This document shows positions 1 to 60,998 of a stretch of DNA of 64,000 bases, piece after piece; position 1 is the first letter of the stretch; the number at the start of each line of letters is the position of its first letter. The position numbers and the translations under genes were made by a program. Origin of the DNA: Synchiropus splendidus (lineage: Eukaryota > Chordata > Actinopteri > Syngnathiformes > Callionymidae); the NCBI RefSeq assembly GCF_027744825.2, contig NC_071335.1, positions 30,269,501-30,333,500 of the forward strand, in the 5' to 3' direction. The notes beneath the pieces are model-generated. The model was not told where the DNA came from, did no database searches, and saw nothing but the letters and a program-made list of their open reading frames with translations.

Positions 1-17
1 AAAAAAAATCTCTGTAC

Positions 18-8165
<8,148 letters not shown>

Positions 8166-8440
8166 TTTAGCATGCAAAGCTTTGCTCGGCTGCCTGATAT
8201 TTACAATATAAGCTTGTGGTGGTGTGACGAGAGAGCTCGCACCTCTCGCTACAACTACCACCCCTGGCCAGGCTGTCTATCTATCGTACAACAGATGCGC
8301 TACTCTTTTATGGAATTAGCCTGGATAAAATACATAACTAAAAACGTAAATCGATGACATATTTGATGCAGCCCGAGGAACCACACCAGGAAGTGATAAG
8401 GGTGACAACAACGCAGCGATAGGCGTGCGTGGCAGGAGAG

Positions 8441-8487
8441 CCAATGAGAAGACGGTATTTAATTTGATGGACAAGAGACGAGGCCAA
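8441..8487. promoter_or_regulatory. Possible htt promoter elements: two CCAAT boxes
   Basis: CCAAT occurs on the plus strand at 8441-8445 and 8483-8487, 42 bp apart and about 280-320 bp upstream of the htt start codon. CCAAT boxes work in either orientation. No TATA box is obvious. This is a positional guess only. Confidence 0.25.
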
Positions 8488-9456
8488 TAGCTGTTCGTCA
8501 TTTGACCTCTCCTCCCATGGCGTTGCTGTCACAAGACTGCTGTTGATGGACGGGTAAAAACTACTCGTCACCATATATACCATACTTTCTATGTCTTCAT
8601 TTATTTCGAATAACGGTTGATTTCACATGGATTTAAGTCAATTAAAAGACGTTTAATTGACTTAAGAAGATTTTGTGGAATTTCCTCATATAATTTATTC
8701 GGCAAGAACATAAATATTTTTAAGCATATTTATTTTAAGTATATTTTTTGTAACAACTGTCTGCATCACCTTGCTTTTGTTTGTGTTTTGTGAACTTGAA
8801 GACTACCGAATTGGAGGTGCTCCAGAAGTATTTTAATACAGGAAATTCACGACCCATTGGACCGGTGTCGGAGTTTGGTCCTCGTAGTCATGAGTCGCTG
8901 ACCTTTGACACCAGTTCTGCTCACTTTATTAATGGAGCAGGGTGGAGAGAATCTTGGTTTGGTGGCCCCAGGATCTCACTGCTTCTTATAGATGATGTGG
9001 TGACGATGGCCCCTTCAGCCCGAGACCCTCAGTTCTCAGTGGAAAATACCATGCCAAATGTGAAGCACCTGGGATGTAAATCGGCTCCTCTAACTCAAAA
9101 GCCATGATGCTCAGTTAGAAAAGGGTGGAACGTCTTCTACCGTCTCCTACGGACAAATAATGGACAGAGACTAAAAGAACAAGCTCATGAATCTTTCCTT
9201 TCAAGCTTGGTCAGGGTGAGGAACTCAGTTATCCAGAAGACACTCAGGTATAACAGCCGCCCACAGGCTCCAAAATGGAGTCGGTTTCTGAAGCTGACCT
9301 GATGTTTAAAAAAGTCGGCAGACAACTGTTTTTATACAAATGGCAGTGTATTATTTCATAATTACAAATGTCAGATATGGTACAACAACCAGTGATACAA
9401 CTTGTACAAGAATAAACAATGACTGCAGTGGTTGAACGACATGACTGTACAGGTAC

Positions 9457-9482
<26 letters not shown>
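9457..9482. repeat. Poly(A)/poly(T) run
   Basis: An uninterrupted run of 26 A on the plus strand, which would be a U tract in the grk4 3' UTR. Confidence 0.95.
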
Positions 9483-9487
<5 letters not shown>

Positions 9488-9598
9488 GAAATCAAGAGGT
9501 CCCAGGCCCCCGTTTGAATAAGAAGAATTTTTATCATTCTCAGTGTCAAGTTTGGCAGCAAAGGCCTGCTTTAATCCCAAGTGGGGAGATTAAACCGA

Positions 9599-9604
9599 TT
9601 TATT
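9599..9604 (-). terminator. Candidate grk4 polyadenylation signal (AATAAA)
   Basis: Reading the minus strand downstream of the grk4 stop at 11595, this is the first canonical AATAAA I see, giving a 3' UTR of about 2 kb. A weaker ATTAAA lies much closer, at 11502-11497. Which one is used cannot be told from sequence. Confidence 0.3.
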
Positions 9605-10955
9605 CAGGATTCATCGGATATAAATTCTTTTTTTTTTTTTGTCCTCTACAGCAGGTTCCTGTCACCGCCTGACACACAGTCAAATGAAAAATGAAGTATT
9701 CAAACAGGGCTCGCTCCACTGGTCATTTCACCATTGATTAAGTTGTCTTCAGATACCAGTGAGATATGTTGGCACTAGTAGGTCATCATTTACATATACA
9801 AGGAACCTGAAATATTACAAATCAATACATGCTTGAGTAATAAGACATATGTATTTCATTTTAGGTGTTACAATGCACTTAGTGCGGACATTCAAAAACT
9901 GCAAGTCCAAGTTCCTCAATGTTAAATAAAATCGGAGAATGGACGGAAGGAGCAAAAGTGTGATGTCACAAATGAAGTTGGCACAATAAAGGCTGTCAGT
10001 CGTTCCTCGCTAATAAACATTTGATTCACTAAGTGTTGCTTTTGGTATCATTGGCAAAAGGTTAAGAAGACACTACCTCTGGTCATTGTCAAAACACACC
10101 ATAGTGCAATGAAGGAAAAAGATAGATGCTGTAGGGTAATAAACAGGCGTGACAAACGGCTTCTTTGCAAAGGGTTTGAGCTTAGTTACATGTTAACATC
10201 ATTTACAAGGATTTTGAGGCTAAAAGACTAAAATCTACAAAGGCAAGAAAACTCCGCTTCCAAAATGTGCCTGAGAGTGAAATTAAAAAGACACTGAGAA
10301 ATCAAGTCGGCGAAAGCAAGATGATCGATTCCTGATCTGGGCGAAGGAATGTGCAACAGGAAATCATGTTTGCAAGAAGAGCTCTGGGCTGGATGGGAAA
10401 CGATGTGTACCATCTCACACATGCATACGAGAGAACTTCAGCGGAGTGACATTCAAGTTCAAACATGACGACCCAACAGACCAAGGCAGACACTTGAGAA
10501 GGTTTTGGAGAAAAGAAGAACTTGATTCCTAACTTTACTATGTACACATGTCCAGACTGGGTATTCACAGCATTAAAAACATGTGAGGGGAGTAAACAGT
10601 GACTTCCTCTAAGTCAAATAGCTTAAACTGCCGCAGAAACAGAGAAAAAAAAAGCACTGATCAGGACCAACCCTAATCTCATATAGAAGGCAAGCAAAAC
10701 AATGGCGGTGAAAAAAAATGGTCCTACAGGTGGGCAGGTGCTCTTGTACACAGCGCCTGGTTCTTCTCATCCATAAGCTCATCTTGAGATTTAAAGGTGT
10801 TGAGCAGAATTTGATTTCAAAGTGGCGGCGTTCCCAACATTTTCACTCTTGTCAACTAGTGTCAACTTTGACAGACTAAATTTTGAAAGAATTGCTGGAC
10901 AATGGAAAGAGTCCCTGCATGAGTGGAAACTGTAACAGACATTTAAAACAACAGG

Positions 10956-10957
<2 letters not shown>

Positions 10958-11015
<58 letters not shown>
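10958..11015. repeat. AT dinucleotide microsatellite
   Basis: A perfect TA/AT array of about 58 bp in the probable grk4 3' UTR. The tyrosine-isoleucine ORF across it is an artefact. Confidence 0.98.
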
Positions 11016-11018
<3 letters not shown>

Positions 11019-11594
11019 CCATGATGTGACTGACCGGCTGTGTACAACTAATACAAAATAATGGGGCTTTTTCAGATGCAATTACAGGCCAGGCTTTCAC
11101 AAAAAAAGAAAAAGAGAACAGGTGGAGCAGCAATGGACAGAATGGATTTACTTTCCATCTGATTCATATCAACCCTGTAGAGGGGGCTACCATGGGACAG
11201 ATGTGCGAAGTCACAGTGACCAAATCGAAAGCAAAAACAGACAAAATGCAGTATGCTACATAAAAAAAAGACAATTACTGTGCTTCTTAAAAAAAAACCT
11301 CCCCACCCCCAAAAAGAAGGAAAAAAAAAGACAAGAAATGTAAAAAACAGAAAAAAAAGTCATGTATGCATTCAAGTGGTACTTTTATGGCTTTTTGTAC
11401 AATACAACCTTTAGTGAAAATATACATCTAGACATAAATTCAAGTACAAATGTACAAAATCTTTAAACTCACTTTTTTCTTGAATTATAATACACTTTTA
11501 ATACAGCTCATAAATACAGGTCAACATTCACTGAGTTTCTAAGATTTGCACTCGGCTGGAGTTTGTGGGAGCAGAAACAGGTGGAGGGAGTGGT

Positions 11595-51236
<39,642 letters not shown>

Positions 51237-52461
51237 TGTCACAATACAAGTCCCAAGCAGTAAGGACGCATTTCACTCGGAGGAAAACGACGCTAATTTT
51301 TCTCAATGCTGGATCAAACGTGCCGAAGAGTGAGGCAGCTGCGTGCGCGTTGGGTGACAGCGGCGCTGGCGCATAGTCGCTGTCTAACTGCGCGGCCCGG
51401 TTCTCTTCATTGGAAGATGTTTAGTGAAAGCAGCCGACCATCGGAGCCACCGAAACGGGGCTTGTTAGCATTCACAGCCTGCCCTCCCGAGCCTTACGCC
51501 TGCCTTCCTTCCTGCTTCGGCTTCCTCGTCCTCAGCCCCTCCTCTGCACGACGGAGCAGCGAGAGTAGGAGGGACCTGTCAGGGAAACCCGCACGATCCG
51601 CACCATGGCCTATTTCGTTTCGCCATGTTTTTTTATGGCAAACCAACAGGGACAAATGGCAGCACACACTGCATGAGTCCCAAAACATTTGGGTTTGATG
51701 GCACTGAAAGGAGCATTTGCGCATGTGCGCGGCTTCCAGGAATCACAAATGTATTCAAATAAAATTTCAAGCGCTGCGTTAGCGCAAGTCAATTCTCCAC
51801 AAGTTGATGATGAGCACGAATTAGTAGTAAATGTACTTAAAAAGAAGCGTCCGTTGCTTCAAAGTCAGACCCAACAGTGACATCTAGTGGTATTCATAGG
51901 AATTCCTTGAATTTATTTCAATCTCCGATAAATTGCAAATGGTCTCATTATCGTTACAATGCAAACACCTTAGTCAACATTTCTTGCTTCTCACTTGACA
52001 CAGCAGAGTAGTTTTTATGTCACTTGTCCCTAGTTTTCCAAACAGTGGTTGTGTTAACATGTATGTATACACTCTACATGGTGTTTGTGTTGTGTGGTAT
52101 GTTACTGTTACATATACAGCTACTTAAAACATCAACTAAAATATTGTTTCCTCTTAAATATCTGCATATTTGTTTGGTCTAATTCCATTTAAATGATCCA
52201 TTAATTTCCAATTCATCAAACTGTCTTGAACATAATAATATTAATAGTAGTTATTTAGTAGCTACTAAGTATTCCTACTTTGTATATTGTACTAATGTAT
52301 ATCAGTATAACCAAGCAGTCGTTTCATTTTAAATTGTCAACATGTGATATGTTGTTCTTTAATGTCAACTATAACACAGTAAACATGTTGAAAAGTAAAA
52401 AAGCAAAAACTAAACATGAAAATGTGAAAACTCAGACACAAAAGAAAGAAATTAAAACAGA

Positions 52462-52537
<76 letters not shown>

Positions 52538-54014
52538 CAAGGAGTAGGGATCATGTTAGTATTTTGGGCTATGCCACCCAGAGTGAAGGAACTATATCTG
52601 CGGTGCCTGATTTTATCACAAATATTTCTCAATAAACTGGCTTACAACCGCACCTATCACTACCCAGCAAATAAAGAGATGCACACAAACTTTCTGAGCA
52701 AACATTTGTCTTTGCTGAGTTACTCAAGTTTCATTTGTCTAGTCTGTAATTTGTCATTATGAAGGATGTCCTGCCACATGAACCGTCTGGAGCTGAGCTC
52801 AGTTATTAGCAAAACAAAACTTTGTTAATTAAATTCAACATCCAGAACCCATGATTTGCGATTGAGAAAGTTGAGTTCTAATGTAACAAGAATTGAATTA
52901 GTATAATGATTTGAACAATTCAACTGATGTCCACTTCTCCACTTAAGAAAAAAGTCGAGAGCTCAGTGATGTCATTATTTGAATTCATGTCTCTATGGCA
53001 CTCGGTCATCTACTGGACATCAGCGTAAAACAACATAAGGCCACACAGTAGGATGTTAATAGGATGTTTATTCAGGTTTCAGTTTCAGACTTGTTTGTAA
53101 AAATCGCTTTCTCAAATATTTTTTAGTCATATTTATTTGGTATTTCAATGCCACTTGAAAACTATCATTTTTTATAATATAATTTTAGCTCCTTTGCTTT
53201 TTTTATGCATAGTACATCCGAATTCACAGGATGTCCGCTTGCACATACATCAATAACGAGATCATTCAAACTGGTGAAAGAGATTGAAATGTACAAGTGT
53301 ATAACTTGCATTAAGATGTAACCAACTGAATACTTCCATCTAGAGGTCAAATCTATTATTACAGAATCTCTCGGCATGGATTCATGAACTCAGATGAACT
53401 ATGTGAACCTTCTTTCAACCACTTATTAAAGGGTGATACATGACATTGCAGTCAACGGAATTATTCAGTTACTGTGCTAATCGCTTGTCGATCACCTTTC
53501 ATGCAACACATGTTATAGCTGCTGATCTCCGAAGGCCATAGGCACCCCACAAGAGCACGTTTAGAATGATCATAACAACAAAAGGCTGGTTGGATTATGT
53601 GAATTTATATAGTCTTGCAGGCTTAGGTTCAGACACTAGATGGCGAACAATGAAAAAGTGCCTTTTTGTCAGTAATTTAACCGAAATAAACGTTACCACT
53701 TGTATTAGTGTGACTACAGTTTTTAATACGCTTGTTAAACACTATACTTTAAAGCTTTATTCTTATAAATTCATTTGGAGACTGCGGGATCTGTGATCAC
53801 ATGAAAACGAAAGGCAAGTTGCAGGACCTCATGAACTAAACACTGCCCTGTTTGCCTCAGCTGATACCAGCGGTTTAACTGTGTGTGTGCGCGCGCGCTT
53901 GCGTTCACATGACCAGTCAGAAAAATAGAGCAACAGGAAGCCTCGCAGTTTCCGCCCCAGCGGAGTGAAAAACGTAATACCGGCGAGATAAAGACTCACC
54001 CGAGATTTACCGGG
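51237..54014. other. Intergenic region between the head-to-head grk4 and tom1 genes
   Basis: 2.8 kb. The grk4-proximal part (to about 51600) is CpG-rich and is the likely grk4 promoter. The tom1-proximal part (about 53880-54010) has a TG/CG run at 53881-53899 and CpG-rich sequence before the start codon. An AT microsatellite lies at 52465-52536. No gene seen. Confidence 0.7.
52465..52536. repeat. AT dinucleotide microsatellite
   Basis: A perfect TA array of about 72 bp between grk4 and tom1. ORFs across it are artefacts. Confidence 0.98.
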
Positions 54015-57000
54015 ATGTTTTCTTTAGGGGAGAAAATAGAGTTTCTTCTTGGGAATGCCTTCTCCACGCCTGTCGGCCAGAGAATCGGTGAGTCACATCT
54101 GTCTGAGGGATTGACCACTGCATGGGAGAATCACTCCACTGTTGTCATTGCCTTGAACATATCCGTCTAGGATTTTAGGAACAAACAAAGCCTTTGAAAT
54201 AAATGACGCGCATAGTACGAATGGACTTCAATGTTGACAAAACTCCAAGCGTGAGCAGATAAACGCTGCTTGCGGGCTCAACTTTCTTTTATCGGTGATT
54301 GGCTGCCTTGCCGTGATTGACAGTTTATTTAGCCAAACAGGATCGTTATTTGGGCTGCTGTGTGGATCCAGTGTGCACTTCCTTAATATTGGATGCTAAG
54401 CTAAAGTTACTAAAGTAACTGTAAAAACTTTATTTTTCGTGATTAGCATAACTAATGGATAGGGGGAAACGGTGTGCTTAACTGGACGACTGCTGCACTG
54501 AGGCCTGCGTTTAAGTCCTTCACTTCCAGGTTCTCAAACAGGCTGCAAAACAATGAGCGCAGAAGCAGCTGACAGTCACATGAAAGAACCACAATGTGTG
54601 AGTGATGCAGGGAGTGCGGAGGAATGAGATTATTGAGAACCTTTGAGTGCAGGAATTCCGTGTTTGGATTAATGCCACTTGTGGGTTAACGTTAAGCTCC
54701 CACTGCTGGTGTTCTTTCTTGATGAATAACACTGATTTATCATGAAGTTTCCACACATAGGTGGATCATTTGAAGAACTTCCTCATTTATGATTTCACCT
54801 GTTACAGAATTCATTCAACGATTAAAAAAAAAAAACACCAGCACATAGATATTTTGGTCGCCAGAAAAAGCCATGGTATTTGTGTTATAGATTGTAGATG
54901 GATCAAATTGCAGATTCTCCCAAGGTCAAACATGTCAAACTTGATATAATTCACACCAGTCCACTATTTCTTCGCCTACCTGACAACCCAAGCCTAACAC
55001 CTCGAGGTGAAACACCTTCTAGATTCTACTGCATACTGTGATTACGAAGATGAAAATGTGGAGCTGCCTAGTATAGCAACATTTGCTGTCTGCAGTCTGA
55101 TGATCGCACCTGAGAACAAGATTTTTAGGAATCAAAGCACTGAGTCTTGCTCACGGATGGTGCCTTGTCGACATGTAGAGACATCCTTGTGAGACACTTT
55201 CAATAGCCACCCCTCGCCCCGCAACCCTCAGGCTTTTTTGCTGCTTTATTAATCCCATGACTTATGTTACAGAGAGAGCAACCAGCAGCTACCTGCAGTC
55301 AGAGGACTGGGGTCTGAACATGGAGATATGTGACATTATCAACGAGACAGATGAGGGGTAAGAAAACCGGCCTCCTTTCTGTAAAATGAAGAATCAGAAA
55401 TGTAAATATTAAATAATGAATAGATGCTGCGACTCGCTTTGATGGTGGCAGTAATGTCTCATGAAGGCATCGACGTGATGGACAGGCCTACCTGAGTCCA
55501 TGGTTTGAATGTTGAATTTGGACATGAACTTCATATCTACTTTCATGATAGATTTGTTGCATTTTCTGTTTAAAGGTCGGGACACATTTTTAAAAACTTT
55601 TTTTAGTCGATTTCTAGAATTGTATTTGGGGGAATTGTTTTAATACTCAAATTTACAATACATTTTGCTATTTCTTTTTTTTTTTTAAATTCATTTAAAA
55701 AGAATATGATGATTTCTTGGGTTCTTGTTTGACTATTTTTGCTTCATATTTTTGACACTAAAAATTAACAAAAACATACACAAAATAGTTTATTGCTATT
55801 AGATTTTATTGCTTCAAAAACCAACGTGTAATCAGTACAGTTGAAAAATATATATATATATGTATATATATATATTTTTTTTTTAAATTGGTATGTCACC
55901 TTAAAAATGAATACTATATTGAACCTCACTTCGAAGTGTGTGTCATACAGCCTTTCACATGACTACCTGACTATGAATGATTATTTCAAATGTTTTTTTT
56001 TGACTGATAAGCATCTCCTAAATCAATATCTGTCTGAGGCTGCATGTAAACTGTGTCACAAAAAGTGAACGCTCGAATAAGAATGGTTGTTACACATATA
56101 GAAAACCAAAATTGCAAATTACTTAATTTTATTTTTTTTTAACTAAAAACAAAAAAATCTTAACATCAATGTCCTATAAAGACTGACTGTTAGTGCTATT
56201 TGAAGCCAAAATAAGATTCAGCAAATCTGTGCTGACTGTTGCGGTTTCGTATCTTCCAGGCCAATGGATGCTGTTAAAGCTATTAAGAGGAGAATAGTTG
56301 GCAGCAAGAACTTCAGAGAGATAATGCTGGCTCTCACTGTGAGTAAATATCTCAAGATTTTTGCTGCATTGAAAACCTTTAATGCAGAATGATGTTCAAT
56401 ATCAAATGAAAAAATGTGATGAGTTTTTGTTTACTTAAATTACACAAAAGTATTTAGTACGTACAGAACATTTTGTTCAGGATAAAGCTCACAGTTCCAA
56501 ACCAAGATATCTACTGTATTAATAGTCAATGCACAAGGAAGATGTCATCAACTGTTGGAACTCTGTCCTGCAGGTTCTGGAAGCCTGTGTGAAGAACTGT
56601 GGTCACCGCTTTCATGTGCTAGTGACATCACGGGAGTTTGTTGAAGGGGTTTTAGTCCGTTCCATATTGCCTAAATACAACCCCCCCACAGCCCTCCACG
56701 ACAGAGTGCTCAGTCTCATACAGGTCTGTTGTCGCCTGCAGAAGCCTGTGTATAAAGTAGTCATTGTGCTCCCTGACCTCTCTGTCATGCCACACACATT
56801 TATCATCTCAGAAACAGCTGCAGGACTTTGTGAATTTCTGTTCTGCGTATTGACTCTTCTTGTCCTCTGTGCTGTTCTCAGTCATGGGCAGATGCGTTTC
56901 GCAGCGTTCCGTCTCTAGTAGGAGTGGTGTATGTATACGATGACCTGAGGAAACGAGGGCTGGAGTTCCCCATGACAGACCTGGATGCTCTCTCACCCAT

Positions 57001-59544
57001 ACACACTCCCAGCAGGGTGAGCCAGACAGACAAAGTGACATGTTGAGCAGGAGCATAATTCCCTTTATTGTTCAGAGTGTTCCAGAAAACGAGATTCAGG
57101 AGACAAGCCCTGGCGTTGGCCAATCACAACCACCATCACGTGAGCCCGCTCCCATTTCCTCACCACCAGTCCAGAGCAACGATGGACCGGTCACACTATC
57201 AGTAGAACAGGTATGACCACAAAGTAGTAAAGCAGTAAGAGAGTCTTTTTAGTGACTGGATAATGGATTTCATGACCTTCAAACAGTAAAGTTGGTTGAT
57301 TGCAGGAGCAGAAGTTGCGGAGTGAGCTGGCACTCGTGAAGGGAAACCTCACTGTCATGTCAGAGATGCTAAATGAGCTGAAACCGGGGAAGAGTGGGGC
57401 GGACGACACTGAACTTCTCCAGGTGAATTTGTGTCGCGTGGTGGTTTTTGCCTTGCTGATGATCTCCCTGTCTCGACAAGCAGCAGTTGTACTCAGTGTG
57501 TAAGAACATGCAGACACGGGTGGTGGAGCTGATCCCTCAGCTGGTGGACGAAAGCTTCATAGAGGAGCTACTGGTGATCAACGACGACCTGAACAATGCT
57601 TTTATCCGATATGAGAGGTGACCGCTGAAGGATTTTAGAGGTCGATGATGGGTTTTTAAAAAACACCTGTGTGTCTTTTTTTGAAAGGTTTGACAGGCAG
57701 AACAAGGCCCATCTCACAAACACTCCAGAGGTATTGAAGATTATGCATTTAACATAATGATGGGAGATTTTACACTGGTTTGTTTAATTTCAGCCAAATC
57801 CCATGGACAGATTGAACCTTATTGAACTGAACCCTGAACCACCAACGCTCAATCAGCCGGCTGTCATCCCCACCTGCAGCCAACCGGCTGTGAGCCTGTG
57901 GAGCAGTCCTACACAGCCTGCTAACCACAGTAAGTACAACTGCTCATGTGTACCAATACAAGAAGGATTATGCAGCTATAATACATTGGGGTTTTTTTTC
58001 CCAAGTTGGGTTGGAGGGCTGCAGGAGGCCCAGATTTCGCTAAAACTTGTTGAGCTGTCTTAGTGAAATATAGAGACCAATTGTGAGGTGTAATCCTTCC
58101 AGTGTGTCCTGCCTCTGAGCCTCAGTGCGAATAGCCAAGAACACAACCAGGAGGCGTCTCGACACAGAGGAACTTCGAGTCTAGTCTGAACTTCTCCTTC
58201 TTCCCTGAGCTTCTCTTGGAGTTAGCTCCTTGGCAACCAAAACTTCATCACTGAAGATGCTGCAGTGATTTGTCGCTTATTTCTAGAACATCAGGTTGAA
58301 CAGCTAGTTAACAGGTGCAAATTGTGGAACCAGCACCATTTCCAGGGGAGCTTTTGGTTTTCAGAACTGGCCATGGCCATGTCAGTTTTACATCTGACAC
58401 TATGCAGGGGCGTGGAATCTTAATCTCATGTAATTCTTTCCTTTTTGCAGAAGCTGAAGAGGAGTTTGATATGTTTGCCCAAACCAGAGGAAGCTCGCTG
58501 GCTGAGCAGAGGAGGAGGTGAGGTCTGAGACATTAGGCGACAGACTACAGAGTGTGCATGAATAGGAGGACATAGAAGGGAACCAGGACAGAGCCGGCCT
58601 CCGCCAAGTCTCGCATTTCCATCCACACTGTGATTTTTTTTAACCCAATATTATTGTCCCACTCATGAACTAGTTGAATATGAATATTTACAACAGGCAC
58701 AAATCCCAATGAATTGACAGAACACCTCCAAAATTAAGTCACATTTAAGTTTTCCCATTTCAAGTTGAAATCTAAACTTATCTTGGAGGTAATATCGTTG
58801 TGATCGGCAGCGGTAATTATCTGTTTTACTGCCATTATTGCAGGCAATAACCATGACATGTACATGCTGTAGCACGTGGCCATAAGCTTTGCTTCCAAAC
58901 CAATGACTCTGATGTGTTGCTGCTACCGCTGCTACAACTATTGCTACATCTTGAGGGTCCAGCCAAGTATTCATTCTTTATTATTTCCTTTGAATTTCTA
59001 GTGTGAAATATGAAGACCCTGGTGCTGTCGAGGGTCTCGCTGGAGCGCTTGATTCAAAGCTGCATGTCATCGGAAGTGTACGTATCAAACCATATAAATT
59101 ATGTTACTTAATAAATAAATAATTTGAATGGAAAAAATGATGGAAGCATTTGTCCTTCATTAGACATCACAAGAGAAGAACTCTGTGCAAAACGACCTTG
59201 ACAGATGGCTCTCCTCTGACCAGGTGAGATCTTTAATCAAAATTTTAGTCTTGATATTATTGATTTATTTTTGTGTTTGTGTGCTTGAAAACGCAGCAAG
59301 ACCAGTCTGCTGTTTCAGAGGGAATGTCAAGCCAAGGTTGGTGCTACGATTAAAGGACCTGTTTAAAAAATAATACTTGCTTTACCAATATCTGCCGTTG
59401 TCTTTTCAAGAGTTTGAAAGGTTTTTGAAAGATGAGGCGAAGACAGACCAGGTGCCCCGTAGCAACTGTCCTCCTACGTCCAGAACGTCATCGCAGTCCA
59501 ACCGGCAGCAGGATCAAACAAATGACCAGCTTTTTTCACTCTGA
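54015..59544 (+). CDS. tom1: TOM1-family endosomal sorting protein, complete
   Basis: TOM1 proteins bind ubiquitinated cargo, Tollip/endofin and clathrin on early endosomes. Exons: 54015-54087, 55273-55357, 56260-56338, 56574-56723, 56882-57016, 57076-57210, 57306-57422, 57484-57617, 57688-57730, 57794-57929, 58451-58517, 59002-59077, 59164-59223, 59297-59336, 59411-59544. They total 1464 nt, 487 codons plus TGA; human TOM1 is 492 residues. The VHS domain (about 20-160) carries [20 protein letters not shown] and [17 protein letters not shown]. The GAT domain (about 220-310) carries [20 protein letters not shown] and [28 protein letters not shown] (about 325) sits where TOM1 has its clathrin-box-like LIDMG. 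The tail has [28 protein letters not shown] and [11 protein letters not shown] and ends DQLFSL, like LFAL. The start adds MFSLGEKI before the usual EFLLGN. Features of TOM1 (LIPQ, GSSLA) and TOM1L2 (STPVGQ, SVPE) are mixed, so the paralog name is less certain than the family; TOM1L1 is less likely because the conserved tail is present. Confidence 0.9.
54088..55272 (+). other. tom1 introns over 300 bp
   Basis: The coordinates given are intron 1 (1.2 kb). Intron 2 (55358-56259) is AT-rich with a tata run at about 55848-55875. Introns 10 (57930-58450) and 11 (58518-59001) are the other long ones. I see no gene or clear mobile element in them. Confidence 0.8.
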
Positions 59545-59714
59545 GCTGAGAATCCCCCACAAAATCAATCTAGTTGAATTAGGCCCCTCCCACACACGCA
59601 ACTAGTGAATGTTGGTATTGCTGCATGTTATGTCACTGTTTTTATGAATTACAAAACAAGATTGATAAACAGTTTGAGTAATGTAATGTCATCTGTCCGT
59701 CATCTGTCATCTGC

Positions 59715-59965
59715 CTATCCCATGTCCGGTCACGGGGCAGCACTCAAAGGAAAGAGGCCCAGATCCCCTTGGGTGAGGTGTTTCCGGGTCAAATAAGAGA
59801 CTTTGACCCTCCTGTGTGTCCCAGGTTAGCCCCAGGGCCGTCTCCAATGGAATGTTGATCGAGAAAATTTCCTTTACCACGGTCCTCATGACTGATAGTC
59901 AACCTCACGCTGCATCCTTCCATCACTCCTGAACAACACCCGAAGATGCTTGAACTCCCACCACC
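59715..59965. repeat. Fish LINE-type repeat fragment in the tom1 3' UTR
   Basis: The fragment starts near catgtccggtcacggggcagc and ends with cacgctgcatccttccatca, ctcctgaacaacaccc and gatgcttgaactccca. The end resembles a well-known teleost LINE block (cacgctccatccttccctca, gtgaacaagaccc, gatacttgaactcc). The middle appears to be deleted. It lies between the tom1 stop and its likely polyadenylation signal. Confidence 0.55.
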
Positions 59966-60003
59966 CCTTCACCCACTGAGAACCATGCTTGTTTTTTTAC
60001 ACA

Positions 60004-60009
60004 AATAAA
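60004..60009 (+). terminator. Likely tom1 polyadenylation signal (AATAAA)
   Basis: The first AATAAA after the tom1 stop, 460 bp downstream, followed by T/G-rich sequence (cgctgttttctccaatgttt). It implies that the LINE-like fragment is part of the tom1 3' UTR. Confidence 0.55.
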
Positions 60010-60029
60010 ATACGCTGTTTTCTCCAATG

Positions 60030-60998
60030 TTTGCTTTTTTTCTATCAATGTCAGTAATCTCAACACACAGTTAAGTATCTATTACAGCTATTCAATGTCT
60101 TCATTCATATGTGAAATTACAGGTGAATTTTAAAGAAAGGAGAAAAGGTTTCTTCTTTCTTCTTGCAGTCTCTCTCCACCAATTCGTCCTCTCCCTCTGC
60201 TGCCACGTTAGGAGCTTTTAAAAACGCTTGAACCAAAACATCGACACGGATCACGCCTCCTTTGGATTCTGGCATCATCCTTTGACTTCTTCTGGATGTC
60301 TTTGGATCAGCCAGGTGAGATCTCTGGGTCTTGGACCAGAGAGACATCCATTGCTTCTGCCGTGATTAGACAGTGGGCCAAATCACAGCAACAGCACCTT
60401 GAGAACTTAACAGCACATAGGGATTTTGGATCGTTGCCATGTTACTAGCTCATTCCAAGCTTGGCTGATGGACTTCACTACCTGTGCACTAAGTTTCCAA
60501 TGGGTCGACTTGGGCCTGACATTCTGGCCCCAGTGGCTGAGGCAGACTCGCTGCAAGAAATCAGGAAAAGAGAGACGTTGTTCCTTTTCCAGTGGGATGG
60601 ACTGTGTTCAAAGTTTGTGTTGCTATTTACATATGCTGCATTGAAAAGCATTGACTGTTTCACTTTTCAAATTAAATCAACCTTTGCTTTGGCTACCTTG
60701 GCTTTTTGAATGACAAAACCTGTACCAGGCTAAAAAGTATCTACAATTTTAGCTGCGTTTGTATTTGTGTACATTGCAACTGCTGTTTTAAAATGTGAAC
60801 GAAAGAAAACACCATTTAAACTTGTTCTTGTTGCTTCATTGAAGCGTTATTGTAACATTTAAAAATACCGAGCTTCAGTGAATGTCTCAGTGTTTTCTTT
60901 CTGTTGTCACCCGGTAAAGACGTCACACTGGGGCAACTCAAAATTCCGACATGCAGTGAAGTAAGCAGTCTCTACGTTACAGACCGTACACATACAAG
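60030..60998. other. tom1-get3 intergenic region with get3 promoter
   Basis: About 1 kb. A CRE-like gacgtcac at 60920-60927 lies about 75 bp before the get3 start codon and is a candidate promoter element. Short ORFs at 60117-60347 (minus) and 60461-60709 (plus) match nothing I know. Confidence 0.5.

Larger units (their letters stand above)
8166..11594. other. htt-grk4 intergenic stretch, probably including the grk4 3' UTR
   Basis: Both genes are on the minus strand, so the right part should hold the grk4 3' UTR and the left part the htt promoter and 5' UTR. The stretch contains a 26-base A run (9457-9482), an AT dinucleotide array (10958-11015) and A-rich patches near 11290-11360. I recognise no further gene. 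Confidence 0.6.

Noticed and set aside
9371..9580. The 26-base A run as the tail of a retroposed gene
   Set aside because: No coding remnant precedes it and no flanking target duplication is visible.
10791..11081. ORFs rich in Tyr-Ile repeats here and at 52280-52632
   Set aside because: They are translations of AT dinucleotide arrays.
60117..60709. Small ORFs between tom1 and get3 as an additional gene
   Set aside because: Short, on both strands, without recognisable domains; the region is better explained as flanking sequence.
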